From the NCBI GenBank assembly GCA_964425105.1, contig CAYRLE010000001.1:68573-132572 (forward strand): a stretch of DNA of 64,000 bases, in the 5' to 3' direction. The notes below the pieces were generated by a model. It was not told the DNA's origin. It ran no database searches and saw only the letters and a list, made by a program, of their open reading frames with translations. Source of the DNA: S012-109 sp964425105 (GTDB taxonomy: Bacteria > Pseudomonadota > Gammaproteobacteria > SZUA-140). Positions 43,596 through 51,151 of this stretch are shown here, piece by piece. The position numbers and the translations under genes are program-made. The first letter of the stretch is position 1, and each line of letters begins with the position of its first letter.

Positions 43596-43928
43596 TTAAT
43601 GATTCTGTGACCAGTTGTAGGCCCTGACGGTGCCTTGTTCATCAAACTTGATCTGCAGCATTTTCAGGCTGGCATTGCGCATTGCCGGCAGGGTGCCGCC
43701 ACCATAGTAATAGATCCATTCTTCATAGTGTCGGCCATTGCCGTCCACAGAGACACCTGTAGCAGCAGGTTCTCCAAGCCAGGCGCGCACCTCGGCGCGG
43801 GTGGTCACTGTCCTTTGGACACTGCTTTGGAAGCGCTGCAGGTCGAATTCCTTGCCCAGCTGTACAGTCGTACAGGCTGTAGCCAATGTGACGACAGCCA
43901 TGATGAGCAACATCAGGAAAGCCTTCAT
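43596..43928 (-). CDS. BamE/SmpA-like lipoprotein
   Basis: A 110-residue lipoprotein: MKAFLMLLIMAVVTLATAC with lipidated Cys19, then a BamE-like fold (LQRFQSSVQRTVTTRAEV, WLGEPAATGVSVDGNGRH, EEWIYYYGGG, LKMLQIKFDEQGTVRAYNW). In such proteins the T-x2-V-x3-LG-P motif and a final Y/W are typical. ATG 43994 lies upstream in frame, two bases after the CbpM stop, and may be the real start by coupling; that would put 22 polar residues ahead of the signal. It may be an outer-membrane assembly or sensing factor next to the kinase. Confidence 0.75.
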   Translation of the reverse strand: MKAFLMLLIMAVVTLATACTTVQLGKEFDLQRFQSSVQRTVTTRAEVRAWLGEPAATGVSVDGNGRHYEEWIYYYGGGTLPAMRNASLKMLQIKFDEQGTVRAYNWSQNH

Positions 43929-43996
43929 TATTCGATCGGCAAAATCCTCCCGGCTGGAGGAAAATCTATCCTCCAATTTTGACAAGGTGCTCATAC

Positions 43997-44326
43997 TCAA
44001 TCTCTTTCCTCGAACAGTAGCTGTTCCAGGGCCTGGACGCGGCTGCGCAGGCTGGTAAGCTCATCCAGCAGCTGCAGCGCCAAGGCTGCTCCGGCCAGGT
44101 TGATCTTGAGATCGCGCTGGAGGCGCACCACTGTACCAACACGGTACAGGGTGTCTGTGGAAAAAGACCAGGCGCCCTGGGTGCCCCGCAGTGGTTCAAT
44201 GATGCCTTCCTCGACCATAGCGAGAATCTGCTCCGCCTCGATACCCGCTTGGCGGGACAGTTCGCCAAGGGTGAGTTGCAGTCTCTCCTCGGCAACGGCG
44301 CTGTTGGTTCCGCGATTCTGGTTCAT
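43997..44326 (-). CDS. cbpM: CbpM chaperone modulator
   Basis: A 109-residue CbpM-like protein, the specific inhibitor of CbpA that binds its J domain. The MerR-like N-terminal helices are LTLGELSRQAGIEAEQILAM and a central IIEPLRGTQGAWSFSTDTLY. A helical C-terminus LALQLLDELTSLRSRVQALE follows. ATG 44326 overlaps the cbpA stop (ATGA), so the two are made together. Confidence 0.87.
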   Translation of the reverse strand: MNQNRGTNSAVAEERLQLTLGELSRQAGIEAEQILAMVEEGIIEPLRGTQGAWSFSTDTLYRVGTVVRLQRDLKINLAGAALALQLLDELTSLRSRVQALEQLLFEERD

Positions 44327-45285
44327 GCGACATGCTCCCACTGTTCCCTGGGATTATAGGCCAGTTCCCTGGCCATTTGCTCATACAGGCGCCGGGCCTG
44401 TTCGCTCTTTGCCTCAGGTGTGACGATCTGCATGATGACATATTGGTCACCAGGGGGGGATCCGGGCAGCCCCCGTCCCTTGAGGCGCAGTTTTGTGCCG
44501 CTCTGGGTGCCGGGTGGCACTTTCATGTCAACCAAGCCACCCAGGGTAGGGACCTTGACCTGGGCACCCAATGCTGCCTCCCAGGGCGTGATGGGCAAGT
44601 TCATGTAGATGTCTCTCTGGTCGACCTTGAAGATGGGGTGAGGCTTGAATTTGATCTCCAGATAAAGGTCCCCGCGCGGGGCCTCGCCTATACCCGGCGC
44701 GCCCTGTCCGGCCAGCCGGATATGCTGGCCCTCGGTAATGCCCCGGGGGATCTTTACCTTCAGGCTGCGGGTGTGCTTGACCAGTTTGCCGCGTGCATCA
44801 TATTCGGGCACCTGCAGCCTGATGGTGCGTGTTGCGCCATGGTAGCTGTCCTCCAGAGAGATGAGGATCTGGGCATAGTGGTCCTCCCCGCGGATATTGA
44901 AGCCGCGCCCGCGATAGTGGCCACGCTGGTGAACAAAGGGTGACTCGGAACCGAACAGGGATTCGAAGAAATCGCTGAATTGGGAAGCGTCGGCCTCGGT
45001 AAAGCCACCCCCCCGGAATTCGAAGCCGGCATTCCACCCCGGGGGCGGCGTGAACTCCTGCCCGGCCTGCCAGCTGCTGCGCAATTCGTCGTAGGCAGCC
45101 CGTTTCTCCGGGTCCTTGAGTACTTCATAGGCCTCGTTGACCTCCTTGAAGTGCTCTTCAGCATCCGGCTCCTTGCTGACATCCGGATGGTATTTTCTTG
45201 CCAGCTTGCGATAGGCGCGCTTGATCTCCGCCTGGGAAGCGTCGGCGGGAACATTCATGATTTTATAGTAGTCTTTGAATTCCAC
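44323..45285 (-). CDS. cbpA: CbpA, DnaJ-like co-chaperone
   Basis: A 320-residue CbpA: J domain (about 1-70) with FKDYYKIMNVPADASQAEI and the HPD in KYHPDVSKEPDAEEH, a Gly/Phe-rich linker (about 75-115: GFEFRGGGFTEADAS), then the two substrate-binding domains (DLYLEIKFKPHPIFKVDQRD, TPWEAALGAQVKVPTLGG, GLPGSPPGDQYV). No zinc finger, as expected. It helps DnaK and binds curved DNA. It is second in the operon after hsp20 (32 bases between). Confidence 0.93.
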   Translation of the reverse strand: MEFKDYYKIMNVPADASQAEIKRAYRKLARKYHPDVSKEPDAEEHFKEVNEAYEVLKDPEKRAAYDELRSSWQAGQEFTPPPGWNAGFEFRGGGFTEADASQFSDFFESLFGSESPFVHQRGHYRGRGFNIRGEDHYAQILISLEDSYHGATRTIRLQVPEYDARGKLVKHTRSLKVKIPRGITEGQHIRLAGQGAPGIGEAPRGDLYLEIKFKPHPIFKVDQRDIYMNLPITPWEAALGAQVKVPTLGGLVDMKVPPGTQSGTKLRLKGRGLPGSPPGDQYVIMQIVTPEAKSEQARRLYEQMARELAYNPREQWEHVA

Positions 45286-45317
45286 TGTGTTTCATACCGC
45301 CGCTGGGTCGCTTGCTA

Positions 45318-45758
45318 TTATTCGCCTTGCACGCTGATTCTGCGTGGCTGAACCTGTTCCTGCTTGGGGATGGTGATTTCCAGCACCCCAAACTTGCTGC
45401 GTGCTGTAATCCTTTCTGGATCCGCTGTGTCCGGCATGCTGAAACGGCGGTAGAAAGTGCCTTGCGCCCGTTCCACGCGCTTGTAGGCCTTGCGTTCTTC
45501 CTTGCTGAGGCGCTGTCCCTTGATAGAAAGTACGCCATTTTCCATGTTGATTTCAATGTCTGCGGGATCGACGCCGGGGATATCCGCCTGGATCACGAAG
45601 GCGTTGTCACGCTCGATAATATCCACTGGCGGCGCCCAGTCGCTGGTGGCGATGATATTGCCGTCTTCATCACCGCCTTCGCGGGATTCCGCCAGTCTGT
45701 TGATCTCATTACGCATCTGTTCCAGCAGACTCCAGGGGTCAGAGTGGAGTAGGCTCAT
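45318..45758 (-). CDS. Hsp20/alpha-crystallin small heat-shock protein
   Basis: A 146-residue small heat-shock protein. The N-terminal arm is WSLLEQMRNEINRL. The alpha-crystallin domain (about 45-135) is WAPPVDIIERDNAFVIQADI, VDPADIEINMENGVLSIKGQ, YRRFSMPDTADPERI, KFGVLEITIPK. The C-terminal RRISV holds the I-x-V-like anchor for oligomerisation. It holds unfolded proteins without ATP. An AGGAGG site precedes the ATG, and a sigma32-like promoter lies at 45832-45860. Confidence 0.93.
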   Translation of the reverse strand: MSLLHSDPWSLLEQMRNEINRLAESREGGDEDGNIIATSDWAPPVDIIERDNAFVIQADIPGVDPADIEINMENGVLSIKGQRLSKEERKAYKRVERAQGTFYRRFSMPDTADPERITARSKFGVLEITIPKQEQVQPRRISVQGE

Positions 45759-45831
45759 TGGGATCCTCCTGTCATGCTCAATTCGTGGTTACTGCAGTTA
45801 AGGCAATCGATATAGCACGGCCTGTCTGCTG

Positions 45832-45860
45832 ATATAAGTACCGCCTGTCGCGTTTTCAAG
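45832..45860 (-). promoter_or_regulatory. Sigma32-like heat-shock promoter for hsp20
   Basis: On the minus strand CTTGAAA (45860-45854) is an exact sigma32 -35 element. After 13 bases comes TACTTATAT, a weaker match to CCCCATNT. It lies 74 bases ahead of the hsp20 start and would drive hsp20-cbpA-cbpM and the lipoprotein. Confidence 0.5.
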
Positions 45861-45869
45861 GACGGAGGA

Positions 45870-46226
45870 TCAGCCTCTGCCGGCAGAGGCCTTGATGCGC
45901 TCCAACACCTGTTGCGGGGGCAGGCCCGCATCGCGGGGGCTAAGATGGCGCAGCAGGTCGGCATAGGGCTGGTGGCGTCTGTAGATCAGGCGGATGACAC
46001 GAAACGACAGATGATTGAGGAAGAAAAAAGCAATAATGAACAAGATAGTGGTGATGAACTCTACCAGCAACGCCGCGTGGTACCCTTTGTCGATCAGCAG
46101 GGCAAAGGTGAAGAAATAGATTACCATCAGCGTTCCCATGGTAATGGCCAGAGTGGTGCCAATGGTATTCTGGATCTTGTGCAGCCGCTGTATCGCCTGC
46201 AATGCTGACTGGTCGGCTGTTTCCAT
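45870..46226 (-). CDS. Small two-helix membrane protein, hypothetical
   Basis: A 118-residue protein with two hydrophobic helices (LAITMGTLMVIYFFTFALLI and EFITTILFIIAFFFLNHL), a short polar N-terminus and a basic C-terminal tail (VIRLIYRRHQPYADLLRHL). No family recognised. It ends 111 bases before hsp20, with the heat-shock promoter between them, so it is probably separate. Start ATG 46226 chosen over TTG 46238. Confidence 0.6.
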   Translation of the reverse strand: METADQSALQAIQRLHKIQNTIGTTLAITMGTLMVIYFFTFALLIDKGYHAALLVEFITTILFIIAFFFLNHLSFRVIRLIYRRHQPYADLLRHLSPRDAGLPPQQVLERIKASAGRG

Positions 46227-46332
46227 GTTTGGTATCAAACCTTAAGTGAATCCTTCAATTTTTGGATATAATGCCGGCAGCACCTGCTACCTTCGCGAGG
46301 GTGCTCCGTCCGGTATTATGGAGTAACGGAAA

Positions 46333-46659
46333 ATGAAAGTGCAATCCCGTATCAAAGAAAAGCTGGCACAGGCTCTGGACCTTCAATATCTGGAGGTGAT
46401 CAATGAAAGTGACCGCCATAATGTCCCTCCCGGCTCTGAATCTCATTTCAAGCTGATTCTGGTTGCCCAGCGCTTTGCCGGTATGACCTTGCTGAGCAGG
46501 CATCGTGTGATCAACGATCTCCTGGCCGAGGAACTGGCAGGGACGGTGCATGCCTTGTCCATCCATCCCTATACGCCTCAAGAATGGCGTGACAGGCAGC
46601 AGGCCGCCAGGGTTTCGCCGCCCTGCCTGGGCGGTGAAAAGCGCCAATCACAGTCTTGA
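46333..46659 (+). CDS. bolA: BolA-family protein
   Basis: A 108-residue BolA. RIKEKLAQALDLQYLEVINE, NVPPGSESHFKLILVAQRF, GMTLLSRHRVINDLLAEEL, HALSIHPYTPQEW are typical. The His in SHFK-like and H in LSIHPYTP positions can help bind a [2Fe-2S] cluster with monothiol glutaredoxin. The C-terminus has a 20-residue polar tail with one Cys. TATAAT lies upstream at 46267-46272 but with no clear -35. Confidence 0.9.
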   Translation: MKVQSRIKEKLAQALDLQYLEVINESDRHNVPPGSESHFKLILVAQRFAGMTLLSRHRVINDLLAEELAGTVHALSIHPYTPQEWRDRQQAARVSPPCLGGEKRQSQS

Positions 46660-46733
46660 TCAGACCACAACGCGTGGGGGCTGGCAGTTAATCTGCCGAC
46701 AACAAGTCAAACACACATAAAGGAGCAACCCAG

Positions 46734-47033
46734 ATGGCAAGCGATGTCGATGAACTGACCATCAGTTACAGTGAAGATGGTGTAGAACTGGTCAAGGAAC
46801 TGGACAAGATAGTCTTGTCGAAAGGAGCCTGGGCCACAGTGATTTTCCGCTATCAGGACTGGAACCGCAGCAAGGAGGCCTATGGTCCCGACCGTTATAC
46901 CATCCGCCGATACCAGAAGCGCAATGGTCAATACATGCAAAAGTCCAAATTCAATATTTCCAGCAAGGAGCAGGCACAAAAAATCATCGCCGCACTACAA
47001 CATTGGACTGAAGAGGGTGGGGGAGGAAGATAG
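46734..47033 (+). CDS. Conserved hypothetical protein
   Basis: A 99-residue protein with KGAWATVIFRYQDWNRSKEA, YGPDRYTIRRYQKRNGQYMQ and a final helix SSKEQAQKIIAALQHW. The strand-turn-helix end loosely recalls PC4/YdbC-type single-strand nucleic-acid binders, a guess only. I know similar sequences in sulfur-oxidising bacteria without function. ATG 46734 is preceded by AAGGAGC. Confidence 0.65.
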   Translation: MASDVDELTISYSEDGVELVKELDKIVLSKGAWATVIFRYQDWNRSKEAYGPDRYTIRRYQKRNGQYMQKSKFNISSKEQAQKIIAALQHWTEEGGGGR

Positions 47034-47206
47034 GCAATAAATATTATTATAATCAAAATTTTATAATCATAATGCAACGTTATTTGTCAGGAGCGCATGC
47101 TCTAGCCTGATAAAGGATTTATTGCCTCAACCGATAACCAGAGATGACCCTGACGGTCGCACATCCTTATCTGTGGTTTTTTTTCGTGAAATGTTGAGGT
47201 TCGAGT

Positions 47207-49555
47207 ATGAAGGAGGGGGATACTGACTCGCCGGGCGAGGGAATGGCGGCGCATCCCGATCCTCAGGCGTCCGAGCTTGACGCCCTCCTGGGTGCCTGCC
47301 AGGATATTGCCAGCGAGCATCTCACAAAGCTTCAGCAGCGCGTGCTCCAAGCCCTTGGCGAACTATCCGATGAATGCAATGATAATGGGCAGGGCAGTCT
47401 TTTTCTGGAAGGTATGCGCAGCATTCATCTCGAAAAGGATGTCGTCACTGCGAAGTTCCAAGAAGCATTTGCCCGGCGCTTCCAGCAATCCTCACGGCCC
47501 AATGCCAGGGTGCTGAGTAGAGAACAGGAAGAAGGCAGCACGGGAGACGAACTGTGCTTGGTCAATGAGCAGGAGCTGGAAGAATCACTGGCAGTCGATC
47601 ATCTCATTGCCAAGGTTCATGATTGCTTCCACGATGATCTGTTCGCTCTCGAGCAGCGTTTTTCTTACCTCTTGCCCCAAGCGTTAGTCGCCAGCGACAC
47701 CATCCCTCTGGGGCCGGAGAGTCTCTGTTATGCCTTTCAGGATGCGCATCGGCACCTGGGGCTGGACATCGGGGTCAAACTCTACCTCTACAAGGTGTTT
47801 GATCGGGTCCTCATGGAGGCGCTGGGGCCATTCTACCACGCCGTCAATCAACTCCTGATCGGCCGGGGCATCCTGCCCAAATTAAAAATCAGGGTCAAGA
47901 AGAACAGCAATGGCAAGGATCGCGAAGAGGCACGGCAGGAGAGCCCTGTATCAGCTGGCAAAGGTATTACTAGCGGGGGAGCACAGGTTGCATTGCCCAT
48001 CCAGGCACAGATGTTCCAGGCCTTGCAGTACCTCCTGAATGTTCAATTCAATTCATCTGCGGCTAGTGAAGATATAGGCGACGCCGGCACCCCCATTGCG
48101 GCTCTTCCCGCCACGCCATTGCTGGTGGATACTCTCTCGGATCTGCAACACAACCTGTCGGCTCAGTCACCTCCAGATGAGAACCATGCCGGCACCCTCA
48201 ACCTCAAAGAGCAGCTGGCGCAACGCATCGGCCATCAGGGGGGAGGCGGGCAGCCGGCACGTCTCAATCAGATTGACGATGAGACCATCGATGTCATCAG
48301 CATGATATTCGACTATATCCTGGATGACAGGTCGCTGCCCGATTTCATCAAGGCCCTGATTGCGCGCCTCCAGATCCCTGTCCTCAAGGTTGCCATCATC
48401 GACCGCGCATTCTTCAGCCGCAAGTCCCACCCTGCACGCCAGCTGCTGAATGATCTGGCCTATGCCGGGGTGGGCTGGCTGGATGAAAGTGAAGCAGCCA
48501 AGGATAGGCTCTATGAGAAAATGGAAGCCATCGTGTTGCGGGTGCTGCATGAATTCGACAGCGATATTACAATCTTTGATGAGCTACTGACGGAGTTCCG
48601 TTCCTTTGTCGAAGAGGAGAAAAAGAATTTCATTGCCGCCCAGGAAGAGGTGCGGCAACAGACCTTTCAGCGCGAACAGTGCAACAAACAGATTGCAGCA
48701 CTGCTGGCGACCAGATTGCAGGACAGGTCAATACCCTCAGATGTCAGGGAATTCCTGATGACAAGCTGGCGCCAGGTGATTACAGAGATCAGCCTCAGGG
48801 ATGGCTTGGACAGCCCCGAAGGCCAGAAGGCCCTCCAGGTGATGGATGACCTGATATGGAGTCTCTCGCCCCATGCAGGGGGGGAGGAGCGCCGCAAACT
48901 GATCCTGATTCTGCCCCTCATGCTGGAAGCCCTGCGCGATGGCCTGCAGGCCATCGGTTACCAGGAGCAGGATATCGATACGGTCATGGATATGTTGGGA
49001 CAGCATCATCTCAGGATCATCAAGGCAGATCACCATGACATGCCGGCAACGACACAGATGGACAGCGATGGCAAAGCGGACAGCAGTGATGACGACATCG
49101 ATCAGCTGATCAGGAACATGAATGCAGATATCGAGGAACTGCCGGAACTGGGCAGCGAAGATCTCGATATCACGGCTGATCTCAAGGGACCATTAGCAGA
49201 GGGGGGACAGGGCAGCTTCGCAAAGATCATGGCAGAGATGGGTTTCCAGCAGGAAACAGATAGCGGACCGAGGATCGATGATCAATATACGGGGCTGGTG
49301 AGGGATCTGGCCCTGGGTACGTGGCTGGAATTGGAGGAGGGTGGCAACAGGATCCGTGTCAAGTTGGCCTGGAAGGGTGATGAATTCACCAACTATTCTT
49401 TCATGAACCGCCAGTATAAGGTGGTGGCAGAGCGTCCTCTCTATGTGCTGGCAGAAGAATTCCGTCAGGGGAGGGCATCGCTCATCGAAGACGTGGCCTT
49501 GTTTGACCGCGCTCTGGATGGTGTCATCTCCGGCATTATGAAATTCACACGCTGA
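47207..49555 (+). CDS. DUF1631 family protein (second copy)
   Basis: A 782-residue paralogue of the protein at 23259. Shared motifs occur in the same order: IDVISMIFDYILDDRSLPD, RLQIPVLKVAIIDRAFFSRK, HPARQLLNDLAYAGVG, a Glu/Gln-rich coil (FVEEEKKNFIAAQEEVRQQ), WSLSPHAGGEERRKLILILP, and the C-terminal GTWLELEEGGNRIRVKLAW, NYSFMNRQYKVV and FDRALDGVISG. It is soluble, with an acidic disordered insertion. ATG 47207 has no strong ribosome binding site. A PilZ gene converges from the other strand 42 bases downstream. Confidence 0.85.
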   Translation: MKEGDTDSPGEGMAAHPDPQASELDALLGACQDIASEHLTKLQQRVLQALGELSDECNDNGQGSLFLEGMRSIHLEKDVVTAKFQEAFARRFQQSSRPNARVLSREQEEGSTGDELCLVNEQELEESLAVDHLIAKVHDCFHDDLFALEQRFSYLLPQALVASDTIPLGPESLCYAFQDAHRHLGLDIGVKLYLYKVFDRVLMEALGPFYHAVNQLLIGRGILPKLKIRVKKNSNGKDREEARQESPVSAGKGITSGGAQVALPIQAQMFQALQYLLNVQFNSSAASEDIGDAGTPIAALPATPLLVDTLSDLQHNLSAQSPPDENHAGTLNLKEQLAQRIGHQGGGGQPARLNQIDDETIDVISMIFDYILDDRSLPDFIKALIARLQIPVLKVAIIDRAFFSRKSHPARQLLNDLAYAGVGWLDESEAAKDRLYEKMEAIVLRVLHEFDSDITIFDELLTEFRSFVEEEKKNFIAAQEEVRQQTFQREQCNKQIAALLATRLQDRSIPSDVREFLMTSWRQVITEISLRDGLDSPEGQKALQVMDDLIWSLSPHAGGEERRKLILILPLMLEALRDGLQAIGYQEQDIDTVMDMLGQHHLRIIKADHHDMPATTQMDSDGKADSSDDDIDQLIRNMNADIEELPELGSEDLDITADLKGPLAEGGQGSFAKIMAEMGFQQETDSGPRIDDQYTGLVRDLALGTWLELEEGGNRIRVKLAWKGDEFTNYSFMNRQYKVVAERPLYVLAEEFRQGRASLIEDVALFDRALDGVISGIMKFTR

Positions 49556-49597
49556 TCGTATCGGGAGGGAGCCACGGGGTTGGCGGGCGGCTCTGAA

Positions 49598-49888
49598 TCA
49601 GGATGAGGAGGCGAGCAGTTCCACTCCGATGCAATACCTGTCCTGCCTACTTTCCACCCAACGGATACAGCCCGCCACCGGGCTCCCGCTGCTGTCCAGA
49701 GCTTCAAACCAGAGCTGTTCGCTGGGACGATGAGGATAGCTCGCTATCAGCCCGATGCCGTGTTTGCTGGTATTGATGATGGTGCCTGGATAATACACCC
49801 GGCTGACTTCCTCTCCCCCCTGCTGCTCCGAGAAGTAGAAGATCTCGAGGTTGGCGCCGAGGCGCGGGGCTCTTCGCTTGTCATCCAT
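49598..49888 (-). CDS. PilZ-domain c-di-GMP receptor
   Basis: A 96-residue protein made only of a PilZ domain. The first c-di-GMP motif is DKRRAPRLGANLEIFY (RxxxR), the second is INTSKHGIGLI (N-x-S-x2-G). The rest is the beta-barrel (YPGTIINTSK, QLWFEALDSSGSPVAGC, DRYCIGVELL). It can bind c-di-GMP from the GGDEF/EAL enzymes and pass the signal to a partner. ATG 49888 follows GGAGGGG. It converges on the DUF1631 gene. Confidence 0.88.
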   Translation of the reverse strand: MDDKRRAPRLGANLEIFYFSEQQGGEEVSRVYYPGTIINTSKHGIGLIASYPHRPSEQLWFEALDSSGSPVAGCIRWVESRQDRYCIGVELLASSS

Positions 49889-50133
49889 AGTCCCCTCCAA
49901 CAGTATCGCTGGTGTCTGCACCGATCTTATCAGGAAAAGGGACTGGATAGTGGGAAGAATTGTGTATCATCTGCGGTGATCAATGCGACCAATTCAACAG
50001 AGATATGGTCACTTTTCCGAAGAACTGCCAAGTTTCTTCGGTCTCTCCTGAAAAGGTCAGCATTATCAAATCGATAATACAGGTGCAGACGGGCGGGGTG
50101 TGATGAGGCAGGCGTCTGGCCGAGGAAAGAACA

Positions 50134-50478
50134 ATGGTGCACATGTTGCGTACCTTCGAAAGAAGTCTGCAACTCATGCTGTTGACAGCCGTGTGTTGTT
50201 TCGCCCTGACTTCCGACATCCTGTTCGTTAATTGGAGCAGCCACCCCTGTTACGCCTATGCCATGATCGGCAGCGATGCGGTGATCAACGCCCGCTTGGG
50301 CGTGCCGGCGGAGGCGGTATTGAAGCTTGCGGAAATTCCCGGCGCCGGATCCGCGGGGCAGAACGCCTATTCCATTCCCCTCCTGATCACTTTGTTGGAG
50401 GCCTACCTTTGGGAGCAGTCCCCCTATCATTACTCGATCCAGGTCTTCCAGCGTTGTGCCGCAGTAGACCGGCCCTGA
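50134..50478 (+). CDS. Exported small protein, hypothetical
   Basis: A 114-residue protein with an N-terminal hydrophobic stretch (LQLMLLTAVCCFALTSDILF) that may be a signal peptide or membrane anchor. The remainder has CYAYAMIGSDAVINARLGVP and LLITLLEAYLWEQSPYHY, with another partly hydrophobic region. It has four Cys. No family recognised. AGGAAAG lies before ATG 50134. Confidence 0.55.
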   Translation: MVHMLRTFERSLQLMLLTAVCCFALTSDILFVNWSSHPCYAYAMIGSDAVINARLGVPAEAVLKLAEIPGAGSAGQNAYSIPLLITLLEAYLWEQSPYHYSIQVFQRCAAVDRP

Positions 50479-50554
50479 CAACAGCCCACCCCCATGAAAT
50501 TTTTCAATGGGTCGGATATGATGAACATCAGTGCAATTCCCGAGGAGCACACAG

Positions 50555-51151
50555 ATGGGAACCCCACAGCCCCAGCCAAGCCTGGCCGATCATGACGGCC
50601 TGCTCATCGTCGATGTCCAGAATGATTTCCTGCCCGGCGGCAGTCTGGCTGTTCCAGACGGTGACCGCATCATCCCCATACTGAATGACTATATTGCCCT
50701 CTTCAGGAACAGGCGCCTGCCGGTGATAGCCACCCGCGACTGGCATCCCCCCGATCACTGTTCCTTTCAAGCTCAGGGTGGCCCCTGGCCGGTGCACTGT
50801 GTCAGGTCGACGCAGGGCGCAGACTTCCCCGCGACACTGGCTCTGCCGCCCGAGACCATCATCATCTCCAAGGGTTGTCGTCAGGACCGCGACGCCTATT
50901 CAGGTTTTCAGGATACCGATCTCCACGAACGGCTGCAGCAGTTGGACGTGCGGCGGCTGTTCATCGGCGGTCTGGCGACCGACTATTGTGTCCGCGCCAC
51001 CGTGCTGGACGCCCTGCAGCTGGATTATGCAGTCTGCCTCCTGGAGGACGCCATCCGCGCCGTGGACGTCAATCCCGGCGACGGAGAACGGGCGCTGGCC
51101 ACCATGACGGCGGCAGGGGCGTTGCCCGTGAGCCGGGAGCGCCTGGCATGA
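50555..51151 (+). CDS. pncA: Nicotinamidase
   Basis: A 198-residue isochorismatase-fold amidase that converts nicotinamide to nicotinate. The catalytic Asp is in IVDVQNDFLPGG, the metal site in TRDWHPPDHCSF, the catalytic Lys in IIISKGCRQD and the nucleophile Cys in LATDYCVRATVLDA. ATG 50555 has GAGGAG upstream. Its stop overlaps the pncB start by four bases (ATGA), making one NAD-salvage operon. Confidence 0.94.
   Translation: MGTPQPQPSLADHDGLLIVDVQNDFLPGGSLAVPDGDRIIPILNDYIALFRNRRLPVIATRDWHPPDHCSFQAQGGPWPVHCVRSTQGADFPATLALPPETIIISKGCRQDRDAYSGFQDTDLHERLQQLDVRRLFIGGLATDYCVRATVLDALQLDYAVCLLEDAIRAVDVNPGDGERALATMTAAGALPVSRERLA

Noticed and set aside
49930..50550. 206-codon minus frame opposite the small exported protein
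   Set aside because: His/Gln-rich shadow; the plus-strand gene has a hydrophobic leader and a ribosome binding site.
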